From the NCBI RefSeq assembly GCF_003597395.2, contig NC_133770.1, positions 289,070,436-289,134,435 of the forward strand: 64,000 nucleotides of DNA. The letters run 5' to 3'. Source of the DNA: Chelonoidis abingdonii (lineage: Eukaryota; Chordata; Testudines; Testudinidae). The notes under the pieces are model-generated. The model saw only the letters and a list, made by a program, of their open reading frames with translations, made no database searches and was not told where the DNA came from. This document shows positions 10,926 to 22,707 of the stretch, one piece after another (positions within the stretch are counted from its first letter, which is position 1; each line of letters starts with the position of its first letter). The position numbers were made by a program, and so were the translations under genes.

Positions 10926-12605
10926 TTTTCATAGTTCTAGTTGTATGTACGCCCATGAAGATAAAAATGTCTCTGAACCAGTGTTAAGGACATACCCTAA
11001 TCTTTAGGAAAGGTTTATTTATGTGTGAATTTCTGCAGAAGGGAGAAACAGGGAATTAGATGAGGAGCATTATTCCATTGTGGGCAGTCACTAAGGAAAT
11101 TAGTTTCATGTTGGAATCTCTTGGGCTTACAAAACTAGGCAAGAAATCTCATGACAATAGGCCATTTATATGGTTTACAATGTTTTGCTTCTGGCCACTC
11201 CGGACATACTACAGCATGAGACAGGAAGTACATTAACTGAACTTTTTTTAACCTTACAAAAAGTTTTATTTGAGTTCCATTTACACTGAGGGCAAAAGCC
11301 CAGGTTGGTTCTTATTTTGTCCAAGCCAGTTTACTTATACCTAGTGGACATGTCTTGTCTTTTGGCATTCTAATCCCATTTTAGAAATGGCATTCCCACA
11401 AATGAATTTTCCCCTTGAGATGGGCAAAAACAGGTATGTTTTTTGGTTTTTGCAGAATCATAACCATGAATGCAGTGGATATAGTTCCATTTTATTTGAA
11501 TTCCTAAAGCATTTGGGGATTCGTAGCAAAGATTCCCTTAATGGCTCAGTTCTCTATTCTTCAGGACAATGGGATATGTAGCCAGTGGTATTTTACCACT
11601 TGTTCATAAGGTTTCACAGTATGTTCTCAAAGTTTCTAAAAAGAGGACCAAAAACTGCTTCCTAACATCTATAGTCAATTCACTCTGATCTTGTAATCAA
11701 ACAAGCCTGCATAAAATCTGCCAGACAATTTTCCTCTAAAGTGTTTGAACCTTGCAGGCATATTTCCAATGCCAAAAATCATTACAGAATTGAGAACCTC
11801 TTAGTCAGGTACAATCAAGTGTGAATCTGGGACTTCGGGTATATAATTTTTTAGATTCAGGGCATGTTAATGTTAACTGCTTGACAACTTGTCTGAAACA
11901 ATACATTTTTTTAACCCAAAGAAGCTCTCCTGTCATAAGTTTTTAACATTTTCATACTAGTATTTGAATCCAGTTTGGCAGCAGGCCATCAGTTTCTGCT
12001 TCAATTAAACAACACTATTCTTATTCACTTGATGAAACATTCATCAGAAGAAGTCACAAACCTACTTTTGGTTTGGGCTACATTTTAATAGTAATATGTG
12101 TAAGTGCTGCTGTGCTAGAGTGAGGTTTAGTTTGTTCACCCTGGAACAAATCACACTGACGTTACACAGTATATTTAGAAGCACTGTGCACAGAGCAAGA
12201 AACTAGGCATTGCAGGAACATCAAAAAGTTCACTGGCACTTGGAAAAAATAAATCATTCTTGCTGCAAAATTTTGCCAGGTAATGAACACCTTCCTAGTA
12301 CATTACTGTGCCCTGTTGTTAAAACCTCTGTTCCCTTCAGAGCTCCATTAAGCATCAGTAGTAATAACATCTGAAAGAGTTACTGTCAGGTGTCCATTTG
12401 CAATCTCCCTTGCTCTCTTTGAAAAATGAAACTGACAGTTTGAAGCCCAGATCTACTGACTGACAAGCTGTTGATATCTGCTAGGAAACTGATGGGGAAA
12501 AATGTACTTTCAGTCAATTGTGTCTATATAAAAAATTCTATATTTTCTGCTTTTTTCTTGTGAGGTATTTGACTGATAAAAGAACCTATGATATTCATTA
12601 CTAGG
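10926..12605. other. Unassigned sequence
   Basis: About 1.7 kb with no supported gene, RNA or repeat. The only frames are short (64 codons or less). Confidence 0.5.
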
Positions 12606-12613
12606 TTCTATGG

Positions 12614-13871
12614 CAGGGGTCAGCAATCTTTCAGAAGTGGTGTGCCAAGTCTTCATTTATTCACTTTAATTTAAGGTTTTGCGTGTCAGTAATACATTTT
12701 AATGTTTTTTTAGAAGGTCTCTGTCTGTAAGTCTATATATTATATAACCAAATCAGTGTTGTATTGGAAAATAAATAAGGTTTTCAAAATGTTTAAAAAG
12801 CTTCATTTAAAATTAAATTAAAATGTTAATCTTACATTGCCGGCCCGCTCAGTCTGCTGCTGGTCTGGGGTTCTGTTAACCTAGGCTGGCAGTGGGCTGA
12901 GCGGGGTCGGCAGCTGGGACCCCAGATCGGCAGTGGGCTGAGCAGTTCAGCCCGCTGCCGCTCACGGGTTCCACCTGCCAGCTCCTGCCAGCCGGGATCC
13001 CAGATGCCTGACCCACTCAACCTGCTGCCGGTCTGGGGTCCTGGCCCTGCTCACATACAGTGGGTACCTACCTTTTCCCTGATTCTGGCCCATTCTCTTC
13101 CCCTCTCTGCACTGAACTGAGGGTGGGAGTTCACTGAGCACAGGGTGGGCAGTGAAGGGTCTGGCCAGGAGCTAGAATGAGGGAGGGGGCTCAGGGTTGG
13201 GGCAGGAGGTTTGGGTGTGAGGCATTTACCTGGGCAGCTCCCATTTGGTGTGAGGGGTGCAGGTGGGAATGTGGGGGGGGAGGTGCAGGAGCTCCCATTT
13301 GGTGCTCAGTGGGGGTGGGATGTGGGGGGTGCAAGAGTTCAAAAATGTGGGGGTGCATGGGGTGTAGGGGGCTGGGGATGGTCGGGGGAGTGCAAGAGTC
13401 ATGGGCAGAGGGTGCTTGGGGCATGTGGGGGGGGTTCAGTGGGGGCAGAGGGCTGGATGTGTGGGGGGGATCAGGACAGGGGGCTGGAGGGGATATGCCC
13501 CTATTCCACTCCACCGTTCCCCAAGGCCCTGCCCCTGCTTCTTCTCTGCCTCCGTTGGGACCAGCGAGCACGCTGACTCTGCTCCTTCCCAATCCCGTCC
13601 CTCGCAAGGGCCATCGGCTGATTTGGCCGGCAAGGAGGGAGGGACAGAGAGGAGGAGGAGGGGCAGGAACTCAGCACAGTATGCGAAGAGGAAGGGAAGC
13701 CGGCAGGACCAAGCTTCTGCCCCCTGCCCCTTGCCCCCATGGGAGGGGGGAGAAGAATGGGTCCGGCTGGGCAGGATTTTTAATGGCAGGACTCCGGCAG
13801 GCAGCAGCGTGCCATTAAGAATTGGCTTGCATGCTGTCTTTGGCGCGTGTGCCATAGATTGCTGACCCCTG
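12614..13871. mobile_element. Non-autonomous hAT element, complete, 1,258 bp
   Basis: Starts CAGGGGTCAGCAATCTTTC and ends with 'gattgctgacccctg', forming imperfect terminal inverted repeats, with 'gtgtgcca' also mirrored near each end. An exact 8-bp target duplication TTCTATGG flanks it (12606-12613 and 13872-13879). About 220 bp of AT-rich left end leads to a GC-rich core (12838-13830), the middle of which (13180-13500) is very G-rich on the plus strand. Frames of 121-213 codons in the core overlap on both strands, are dominated by Gly/Pro/Ser, and lack any hAT transposase or BED-finger motif, so I treat them as compositional artefacts. Confidence 0.92.
13180..13500 (+). repeat. G-rich degenerate tandem tract within the hAT core
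   Basis: Repeated units of the 'gtgggggg' / 'gcagagggctgg' type with runs of 4-8 G. It could form G-quadruplexes on the plus strand; this is inference from base composition. Confidence 0.7.
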
Positions 13872-13879
13872 TTCTATGG

Positions 13880-14583
13880 CCAAAATTGACCTAAAAGGAA
13901 ATGCACCTCTTTGTAGCAGTGATGGATTTGTACTGTGGGCGTGAAAATCTACATAGACTGTGTTGACTGCCGTGTAGTTACTCTGCCTTTATTCTTGTGT
14001 AAATGAGATGAGAATTTAGCCCTATAGCCCCATTTTTGAACCACATTTTCAGTTGTTGTAAATGGGTGTAGCTCCATTCATGCTAATGAAGCTGCAACCA
14101 TCTATGCCAGTTGTGGATCTGTTCCTAAAGTTCATTTCCCATCAGAAAAAATAAGGCTGAATTTTGCAATTAGGGCCCAATCCAAAATCCACTGGACATT
14201 GGATGAAACCTTTAGTTACACCACTCTGAGTGACTTCAACAGAGTTAGTATGGATAGACAGTGGAACTGAATCCTTGTCTTTATTCTGTAGTGGCACAAT
14301 TGATCGTTAAACAAGAAAATGTGATGAAGACAGAGGCCCTATTGCCCTGCATGATCCTTTTTGTGCCTTGCTCCATTCCCTGCCCCTTATCTTGACGTCC
14401 TCTAGCTCCCCAGAATGCTGCGCTCCATCCAGTTCCCTGCTTTCTTTCCGCACCTTCCATCTTTTTTCTATGCTCTTTCCTTGTCCTCTGCTTATCCCCA
14501 TCCATAGCACCTTCAGCCCTTAGCACCTCCTCTATGATCTGAGTCTCCTATCCCACTTCCAAGCCCCTTCCCTAACTTTCTCA
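13880..14583. other. Unassigned, with old 'gtagctccattcatg' motifs
   Basis: 14050-14240 carries degenerate forms of a motif seen across the window ('agctccattgacttcaatgg'). 14330-14580 is pyrimidine-rich. No gene supported. Confidence 0.4.
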
Positions 14584-14591
14584 GGTCTCCA

Positions 14592-14714
14592 TTGGGTGAC
14601 CAGCTATCCTGATTTTATAGGGACAGTCCCAATTTTTGAGTCTTTTTTTAATATAGGCTCCTATTACCCCCACCTCCTGTCCTGATTTTTCACACTTGCT
14701 GTCTGGTCACCCTA
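14592..14714 (+). mobile_element. Short hAT-like MITE, 123 bp (copy 1)
   Basis: Termini TTGGGTGACCAG and CTGGTCACCCTA are inverted repeats with one mismatch. The flanking octamers GGTCTCCA (14584-14591) and AGTCTCCA (14715-14722) agree at 7 of 8 positions, fitting an aged 8-bp target duplication. The interior contains 'gattttatagggacagtccc'. A second copy in opposite orientation lies at 38734-38855. Confidence 0.88.
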
Positions 14715-14984
14715 AGTCTCCAGCCCTGACTTCATGCTCTGCCAGTCTACTGCCCCATGTGCCTTGTCCTCAGAACCCACTCCAAAATGAGGAAGAAAAC
14801 TTGAGAGCCTGAAGTTAGGTCCCTAAATCCATATTTAGGCCTGTCCTATGTGGCCAGGTTCTCAGAGATGCTGATATTAGTGGGAACTATGAGTGTTCAG
14901 CACCTTTGGAACTCAAGTCTTTCTTTGATGTAGATTTAGGTGCTTAGGATGGAAAATATTGAGCTGAGTCCTTCTGTCTAAAAG

Positions 14985-15080
14985 ACTTGCCTAAAGGCCA
15001 TACAGACTCAGTGGCAGACCCTAGATCAGAACTGACATATTCCTTCCTGCCAGCCTGACACTAGGTCCACTATGTACTTT
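14985..15080 (-). mobile_element. MIR-type CORE-SINE fragment
   Basis: The order 'gacttgcctaaaggccatac', 'agtggcagaccctagatcaga', 'gtccactatg' is the reverse complement of the tRNA-like head and core of MIR. Degenerate. Confidence 0.6.
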
Positions 15081-17640
15081 CTGTCTCAGCAATGGATATA
15101 GCTATTGGTTCAGGATGATTTCAGTGGCCGTAAGTGCAGCAGCAGTCACCTCTGACGGTACTGAGATGTGACTAGTTGATGTCTGTGCGTATGGGAGAGG
15201 GTTGTCTTACAGCAAGACCACCATTAAAATTATAGAGTTGTCAGACAATATGATTTCTGCTGCATCCCAAGTTCTGTAATGGTTTATGATTGTATTAACC
15301 TTGGATGATCTTCTGCTTGCAGCATTAATCAGTGGACATCATTTTGTACTGTGAAAGAATGTTGTCAAATCCAAATTTCAGAATGTATTTCCAATAAGAC
15401 AGGTAGGGTGTTTCAGTGAATTTAGTGCTGGGATTTATTCTCAGCCACTGACTACTGAGTTACCTTGATCATTAGTCTCTGTCTCCTTTTGTCCTTTGTC
15501 TATTTACATTGTAAGCTAATCCGTGCAAGGACTATGTGTCTTACTATGTGTTTTTTTTACAGCATAATGGGGCCCTAATCTTATTCGCAGTCTCTGTACT
15601 ACTATCGTAACTGCTGATAAGCTAACTTTAATTGGAGAGAAACGTTGGTTTTCCAAGCTGAAAATTAAGGCGTTTTGTAAAATAAAATCTTTCCTGATCA
15701 GAAGAAAAATTAAAGCTCGGTAAAATCTTGCTACTAAGATATTTTTGCCAAGAATCAACATAGCTATGTAATAAATATATAATGAGTCACATTTACACTG
15801 GAAGGACAAAGCCGTTATACTTATAAAATGCAAATTCTTTATTTCATATTCAAGCGAACTCTCTAATAATCCTCAGCTGGTTAATCAACTTGTTTATTGC
15901 TGGGTGAATTTGATTCACAGAAAGTGAACCAATTGCAACTTACACAGAGATCAATTATTTGATTGTGACTGCAAATACAGTATCTCCCATAAATTGTTTA
16001 AGTGCATTGGATCCCTGGAATAAATTGATGGGTGTTTACTTTTGGTATCAGTGACATAATCCTTGCCAGACACTGATGGATGTGATTAAATGGCCCTGGA
16101 TTCTGTTTGGAGCCAGATACAGAATAATCCTCTATCTTCTCTATGTGGCATATGGCTGCATGGATTATAATAGATATATAATCATGGTCACCAAATGGTG
16201 CCTGACATGGCTGCACATCCAGATACTGCTAAGGGAGGTGGAATTTTAAAGGGCTGTTCATCTTGGCTAGGAATCAGCAGGTTATTTAGTAAACTCTCCC
16301 AATGTGACTTTGCATACCTTGAACTATGTGCTAGGAGACGGTCCTGAAATGAGAACTGCATAGAACCTGGAGCTATAAGGCTATTTTCTATGCTGCATTG
16401 AGCTACCATATGTTTGAAGTACAATAAGAGCCGTTTAATTGGCACCCTGAGAAGCAGCCCACTCTTCAAACTGAGATGTTTGCTAAGAAAGAGATTCACG
16501 GTGAAGAATTTCAGAGTCTGAAGGTGCATTATTTCACCTGATTCAAAGCCCGTTGGAGTTGATTGAGTCCAGGTGGGAAGTGACAAAGGTGTGTGTACCT
16601 CAGACTAGGTCATTAACTGCCCAGGGAGGTGGAGTTTCCTAGACAGATGGTAGAATATGTTGTTTACAGATGCTGCTATCTGAGATGTTAGCATTAGCGA
16701 AGAATCTGGGAGCACACCTTAACTACATTCTGAACTGACCATTTGCAGTTGGGCCTCTTTAACCAAAGGAGACTGCACTGTGGCTGCAAACTCCTTAAAG
16801 TGCTTTCCTCTGCTTTGCGGTAAGTGTGCAGCACTCTTTATAATAAGCAGGATGTGCTAAAGGACAGAATCCCTGCCCCTGGGAACTTTCCAGTATAAAA
16901 GGCACAAGCAGTTACAATTGCAGACCAATACGTTTGAGAACAAGTTCGCTGGGTGGGATTTCCAAGAGTACTCAGCATTTGCCTAACTCTGTTTCCAGTG
17001 AAGTCAATAGGAAATTTCCCATCAGAACAGTTAGGCCAGTGCTGATTGCTAGTTGCTACTGCAGCTGGGATGACTTATAGAACAGATGGATTCTGCTGGT
17101 GGAACAGTTAGCCAGGAAAGGGAGGCTGTTTGTAACTGGCTGTTTCAAAAGTATGCGGAAGAATGAAAGAAGAAACAATTTGAGAATGGAGGAAAGACAA
17201 AAAAACTATAAGGAGGGAGACATGGGTATCAATAAGGATATATACACTGGAGCTGTTATTTCTAGCTCAGGAAGATGTGTTCACACTAGTTTTGGCTGAA
17301 GTGTACCATGGTGACACACACGATGGGACAGGCTGGCTGCCCAAGTATGTACCTAGGATCCCATGTGGACTGTACTTGGGACAGCTAGCCTCTGTTGCCA
17401 CTTGTGCCACAGCAGATACACTGCTATTGTTAACAGATGTGTTAATTTAGATGGAATGAATGGGCCAAAGATGTGAACATAATCCAGTCACTCTCCAACA
17501 TTAAATAGTTTTAAACCAAGTTTGGGGGTTGATATACAGAGACCACAGACTGTGTAGTACCATGGCAAACACACTATTCAAAATCTTTTTACCCTTTTAT
17601 TAACGATACCGACAAGAAGGAAAAATAGCTAAAGCATTTG
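15081..17640. other. Unassigned sequence
   Basis: About 2.5 kb without a supported gene. 15230-15480 and 15640-15900 look like unique, AT-rich DNA. 17290-17450 may be an old repeat ('gacaggctggctgcccaagt'). Frames of 105 and 132 codons on the minus strand have no recognisable domains. Confidence 0.4.
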
Positions 17641-17664
17641 AAATGTAAAGGTATTAAGTAAGGC

Positions 17665-17863
17665 AAGGTGGGTGAGGTAATATCTTGTACTGGATCAAAT
17701 TCTGCTAGAGAAAGAGACAAGCTTTCGAACTACGCAGAGCTCTGTGTAGCTTGCAAGCTTGTCTCTGTCACCAACAGAAGTTGGTGCAATAAAAGAAATG
17801 ATCTCATCCACTTTGTCTCTCTAATGCCCTGGGACCTCCACAGCTACAACAACACTGAAAACA
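17665..17863. mobile_element. Inverted-arm retroposon (Penelope-like end), about 200 bp
   Basis: Two arms in inverted orientation meet near 17746: 'gacaagctttcgaactac' on the left against 'tgcaagcttgtctctgtc' on the right, then 'accaacagaagttggtgc'. Flanked by 15-bp direct repeats GGTATTAAGTAAGGC (17650-17664) and GGTACTAAGTAAGGC (17864-17878), 14 of 15 identical. A long target duplication argues for retrotransposition, not a DNA transposon. The Penelope assignment is inferred from recalled full-length relatives with GIY-YIG coding sequence. Confidence 0.75.
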
Positions 17864-17879
17864 GGTACTAAGTAAGGCT

Positions 17880-18235
17880 TTCATTTTAACAAAATCCCTT
17901 GTTCCCCTTCCCTTGAGAGTTTTTAGAAGGGAAAATCCCTCTTGTTTGACCGTCTTTTAGTTGGTATTAAATATGGTAATAACTGTCCTTTAGGGGGAAA
18001 AGAAAAGACTCTAGTTGAGATGAGCTAGGGCTGTTGTTTTGTTAAATTTCAAACCTGTTGTGATACTTGCAGGCCAAATGCCAGCTCCTGCCCAGACTGC
18101 AGGCATTAGCTAAGAACCGACAAACTCATAGCTGGAGACCAGACCAATTCAGCTGTATGTTAGTTTTGCTCAAAATAAGTATTAGTCTTATAAGAATGTA
18201 TTTAGTGCTTAGACCCTGTGAAGTGCTTGTAAATT
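17880..18235. other. Unassigned sequence
   Basis: No supported feature; one 60-codon frame of no recognisable kind. Confidence 0.4.
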
Positions 18236-18239
18236 GCTG

Positions 18240-18995
18240 CATGTATTAATCTTACTTGCAATGTCCGTGTTCCAGGCTATAAGAAAATATATAAGTTTTG
18301 CTTTATAACTTTGAAAATGTTTGCTTTGAACTTGTGAACCCAGGTGTGGGAACCATCCCCCCATTCCATCTAGAAGGCCTATCAAAATCGGATAGTCCAT
18401 CAAGGAACATAGCAATGGTTAATGGCTCTATCACACCTTGGAAGTTCATCCTGTGGACTTGAAAGTTGAATGAAGGAAATAAAACAAAGCCACAGGAAAA
18501 TTTTCCATCTGTTTGAATTCTCACAGAACCAAAGCCACCAAACTGAAGCCAGAGCCCCACAGGGGCTGCCTTCTAGGTCTTCCCTGAAAGATCTCTACAG
18601 CTCTGTCACTCTCAGAATTTAGATGATAACTCAGTTGAGTGTATGTTTGCTTATTTTAACCTGTAAATAACTCCCGTTTCTTTTTCCTAGTTAATAAACC
18701 TTTAGATAGTTTATTATCGGATTGGCTACTTGTATTGTCTTTGGTGTAAAATCTAGTGACTGGTCTCTTGGGACTGGAAGCAACCTGATCATGGTGTGAT
18801 TTCTGATGTAAGTGATCATTTATCACTAAGTCCAGTTTGTCTGGGTGGCAAGATAGATTGAAGAGTATAAGGGGACTGTCTGTGACACTGTGGTTATAGT
18901 TATCCAGGTGTTAACATTCGTTACTGGCTTGGTGAAATCTAACAGAACACACCACCAATTTGGGGTGTCTGACCTGTTTTTGACAGTCTGCCCTG
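18240..18995 (+). mobile_element. Probable LTR-retroelement fragment
   Basis: Includes a poly-A-signal-like 'gttaataaacctttag' (about 18690) followed by 'agtttattatcggattggct' and 'agtccagtttgtctgggtgg', a combination I recall from an abundant turtle repeat. Ends not definable. Confidence 0.45.
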
Positions 18996-19880
18996 AGGTA
19001 GGCACTCACAGTCACGAGCCACTCCAGACAGCAGGACAGCTGTTTCCTACAAGAAAAAGTATACAAAAGGGGAGAGAAAAGATTAACAAAGGCAGAAAAC
19101 TCAGCTTCTGTCTCTGGTGTTTACTTTCATTTGCAACCTCACTGCTGGAGAAACAGAGGCACAGCACACAGTCTTATCAGCCACTCCAAGACCTGGCAAA
19201 CTTGTATTAGCATTGGCTTGCATAAGGCTTTGATTTCAGCTCTTTCTGATCGCAGGCTTACCGCAGTGTTGTGAAATACACAGTCTTGGCCAGCTAAGTC
19301 AGACTCTTATTAGATAGAAAGAAAAAAGAGCAAGAGAGAGAGATAGGAAAGAGAAGAAATAAGGTAGGAAAGGAAAAGGAAACAAATGAGAAAGGAAGTT
19401 ATGGCAAGTCTGAAATCCCAGGTGTGTTTGGGATTCAGATAGAGTGGTAGAAATGGTAATGTCATCTGAATCCCTCTGTCTGGCCTGGTCTAGTCAGGTT
19501 ATCTCTCAGGATCAGAATGATGAAGGCCCGGGTTTCGGGAGATGGTGGGGGTGTCAGCCAAGATGGTGAAACTCACTCCAGTACCCAATTTTTTCCCAAA
19601 GTCTCTTTCTTAAGGACCCCAAAAGGCAGTGGTGGGGAGACTATCCCTTCATCAATGCTTTGTTCACCAACTGGGACTAGTTTTTGACACACCAGTTTCG
19701 GTTCACTGATTTCTGGTCCCATACTTTTCTTGGGCACCAGGCATGGTCTGAATAGATTGCTTGAGTTATATCAGGAGGCCTTTTTGTTTGGATTAATTCA
19801 GTCTCTCACTTTTGCACCTTTTCCTATCAAAGTATGTTGTTACAGGTTATGGTGACATATTATGTTACACTTACTTTTTA
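18996..19880 (-). mobile_element. Probable LTR-retroelement fragment
   Basis: Tracts such as 'caaagtctctttcttaagg' and 'ttgttcaccaactggga' resemble, in reverse, a turtle LTR-type repeat. Includes a purine-rich low-complexity patch (19313-19395). Orientation and limits are tentative. Confidence 0.4.
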
Positions 19881-20224
19881 CAGTTGAGCTCACAACTACA
19901 GTAAATTTGTAGGCCCAGTTATCATACAGCACAGTAGCTCAAACAAAGCCAAGGTGAGTACGACTACCAGCCAGCTACACCTTCCAGACTGAGTATAGAT
20001 GTACCCTTAGAGAGTATAACAGGCAGCAGAGGCAGTTGCATTGTCTGTGCACTGATGTGTATTTGCATAGATTTGCAGTGGAGCAGTGGGGGTTCACCAG
20101 GGCTGAAAGGGGAGCTACTGCCTACTCACTTGTAGGTATTTTAGTGATCTTTAAATAACTGGAATAACTGGACACATACAGACATGTACATGTCTATTAA
20201 GAGGATTCACTTGGGAGGGAAGGG

Positions 20225-20339
20225 AGTGCTATCTAGGGTCAGCAGCAACTGGGAATGAGGATTTCTGGAGTCTGTTCCTAGCTCTGCCACAAACTAGCTG
20301 TCTGAACTTGAGTAATACACTGAATTCTCTGTGCCTTCA
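20225..20339 (+). mobile_element. MIR, left part (split by LTR)
   Basis: 'cctagctctgccacaaactagctgtctgaacttg' region followed by 'ctctgtgccttca' matches the MIR head and core. The core resumes at 21449 after the inserted LTR. Confidence 0.75.
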
Positions 20340-21448
20340 TGTGATGCCTTGCTCAGGTCACCCAGAGCTGCAAGCCGCTGTGTTACTGCTCTGTCTCAGT
20401 GAGACTGAACTTTGGTGCTGCTAAGCTAGGAGTCAGCTTGTCTGTCTTGCTAACAAACTTCTCAAGACTCTGCCAGCCCAAACCCTGCCTTGCAGATAAC
20501 AATCTGTGAGCTCCAATCCCTGATTTCTCCAGAGACATCTCTCTGCAATCTCCAGGCCCTCTCACTGGATACTCACAGAAGCTAGTAAGTTCTCTGCCTC
20601 CAAAGAGACAGAGCACATGTCAGCTGCTTAGTTAAGCTGAGGTCTTCACTTTTCAGTTTAATACGCACCACTGAGATGATTTTGTAATAAAATGAGACAA
20701 TTTATTGACAAAGAATATATATTTAAGTGATAATCAGTAAGAGTAGAACACGCAGATATGGTTACAATCAAAACAAAACAAAACACGCTTTCTAGGGACT
20801 AAAATTTAACTTCAGCAAATTATGATCTTTGTCTAAGCCGGTTTCTCATGTATAGTCAGTTCCAGATACTCTTGGTTTTCAGGCACAATCATCCACTTCT
20901 CATGATCTTGAAGGGTGCTGCTCCCCTTTCATCCCATAGGTGATGGATCACAAAATGGCTATTTGCTTCTTCTTATATCTTCCCAAAGTTAATTGATGCT
21001 GTTTCAAGAGGCAGGAAGGCTTCTGCGCAGACTCCATCCCCTGTTCAGTGGCCCTCTTACCCCACTTGCTTCCTGTTGGCTTTGTTTACCTTACATGTAA
21101 ATGCCATTTTCATTGTCTTTGGTCTCATCTGATTTAATTTACACTGGAGACAGTGACAAACCCCCACAACAACATTCCTTTCTCTTGAACCAGAGCTGCC
21201 TCCCAAATACATTTTAGGAACACATTTCCAGCACACACCTATAATTCTTTACATACCACCTGTACATAGTTGATGCAACAATATCAATGAGCAGTGTGTG
21301 AGCAGTTTGCATATGACACCTTACATGACACCATTCAGATACAGATTATGACAACAGTGAGTTGGGGCTATCTGTGTGTCAGACCTGATGTGAGTTAAGG
21401 TAGGGCATGCCCTCTGCCAGTTGACATTGAGGGGCTCCCTGGGTTACA
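20340..21448 (-). mobile_element. Solo LTR of an endogenous retrovirus-like element, about 1.1 kb
   Basis: On the minus strand it runs from TGTAACCCAGGG (right end, 21448) to GGCATCACA (left end, 20340), giving TG...CA termini. A TATA-like TATAAGA (20971-20977) lies upstream of an AATAAA (20701-20706), in the order expected of U3-R-U5. Flanking tetramers TTCA (20336-20339) and CTCA (21449-21452) differ at one base. The insertion splits one MIR, which independently supports both ends. No internal gag/pol/env is adjacent, so it is a solo LTR or LTR remnant. Confidence 0.75.
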
Positions 21449-21560
21449 CTCACTCTATTCATCCATAAAATGGGGCTAATAATATCTAATCTCACGTTTG
21501 GTATGTTGCAGTGAATTAAAGCTGGCAAAGTGCTTTGGGATCCTTAGATATGAGGTCTCA
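21449..21560 (+). mobile_element. MIR, right part (split by LTR)
   Basis: Continues the MIR core with 'tccataaaatggggctaata' and the 3' part 'aagtgctttgggatcctta'. Confidence 0.75.
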
Positions 21561-21635
21561 TCTTGCATGTTACTGAGCACCCTCAACTCTCATTGGCATC
21601 ATGGTTACTGAGGACACTTTTTTTTTTTTGTAAAG

Positions 21636-21733
21636 TAGGGCTGGAAAGGACCTCAGGAGGTCATCTAGTCCAACCCTCTGCTCAAAGCACGACCAATCTC
21701 CAACTATTTTTTTGCCCCAGATCCCTAAATGGC
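21636..21733 (-). mobile_element. Truncated tRNA-SINE/CR1-tail fragment
   Basis: 'ggctggaaaggacctcagga', 'tccaaccctctgctcaaag' and 'tttgccccagatccctaaat' match the tail and body of the SINE at 6540-6692. The tRNA-like head is missing, so the copy is 5'-truncated. It interrupts an older 'gagcaccctcaactc...gttcagcacctt' motif. Confidence 0.75.
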
Positions 21734-21734
21734 T

Positions 21735-22225
21735 TTAGAATGTTCAGCACCTTGCAGGATTAGACCTTGCCTATATGAATATGACATGTATATATCTGTA
21801 CATACACACATTAATTACACCAAAAACTACATTAAAAGAACATTGTTAAGAATGCAAAGTCAATCACTCAAAAGCTAAGAAATGCCATAATGGAGGCTGC
21901 CTGTGTGAACCTAATTCACTCCCCCTCACACACAAACACACTCCTTGTGTGTCTGCTTGATGATATGGTCTTTAATTAAATAATCACATACTACATTTTT
22001 CACAGGACTCTTGCCTCATTCAGGGCACAGGATGAAGAGCAATCACTTAACGAGCAGCTATTTGAGACGTTGTTTTCTCCTCATTGTTCAATGTGTGGCA
22101 ATAGACATTTTATACTGTGCACTCTTCAAACCATTCTGTGAAAACGGAAAACATTGGATCATGGGATTACCTGTGGTGCTCATCAGTGTAGAGTCTGAGT
22201 GTTTCACTAGTTTTCATGAATGTAT
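21735..22225. other. Unassigned sequence
   Basis: No supported gene or repeat. A 77-codon plus-strand frame (22011-22244) has no domain I recognise. Confidence 0.4.
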
Positions 22226-22227
22226 CT

Positions 22228-22312
22228 TCACAACACCCCATTGAGGCTGGGGGTGTATGATATTATTCCCATTTTACAGATGGGGAAAAGAGAGGAGGGA
22301 AAAATATCCACT
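22228..22312 (-). mobile_element. MIR core fragment
   Basis: 'ttattcccattttacagatg' is the reverse of the conserved MIR core; the flanks are degenerate. Confidence 0.6.
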
Positions 22313-22504
22313 AATGTTTGGGACCTAATTCGAGACCACTAGACCCTTATTTTTTCAGACTACTTAGTATTATATAGTACTTTGTATGTTAAAAACATAG
22401 CTTCCATTGACTTCAGCTGCAGCTGTCAGTGCTCAGTACTTCTGCAAATCAGATGCCAGGATTTCAAGTCCGGCACCCAGAAAATGAGGAACACACAATT
22501 AGTG

Positions 22505-22707
22505 TCAAGTATCAGAGGGGTAGCCATGTTAGTCTGGATCTGTAAAAGCAGCAAAGAGTCCAGTGGCACCTTATAGACTAACAGACATTGTGGAGCATGA
22601 GCTTTCGTGGGTGAATACCCACTTCGTCGGATGCATTCACCCACGAGAGCTCATGCTCCAAAACGTCTGTTAGTCTATAAGGTGCCATAGGACTCTTTGC
22701 TGCTTTT
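22505..22707. mobile_element. Inverted-arm retroposon with 12-bp target duplication, 203 bp
   Basis: Left arm 22543-22616 and right arm 22635-22708 are inverted copies about 74 bp long with only a few mismatches, separated by an 18-base loop (22617-22634). The left end extends outward as 'atcagaggggtagccatg'. An exact 12-bp repeat ACACAATTAGTG flanks the element (22493-22504 and 22708-22719). The family is one I recall as very abundant in turtles and crocodilians. The long duplication suggests retrotransposition. Confidence 0.85.

Noticed and set aside
13177..13865. Overlapping frames of 121-213 codons on both strands
   Set aside because: They lie wholly in the GC-rich core of a bounded hAT element, overlap in several frames, are Gly/Pro/Ser-rich, and have no transposase motif.
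22505..22707. Possible microRNA hairpin
   Set aside because: The long hairpin is explained by the inverted arms of a repetitive element with target duplications.
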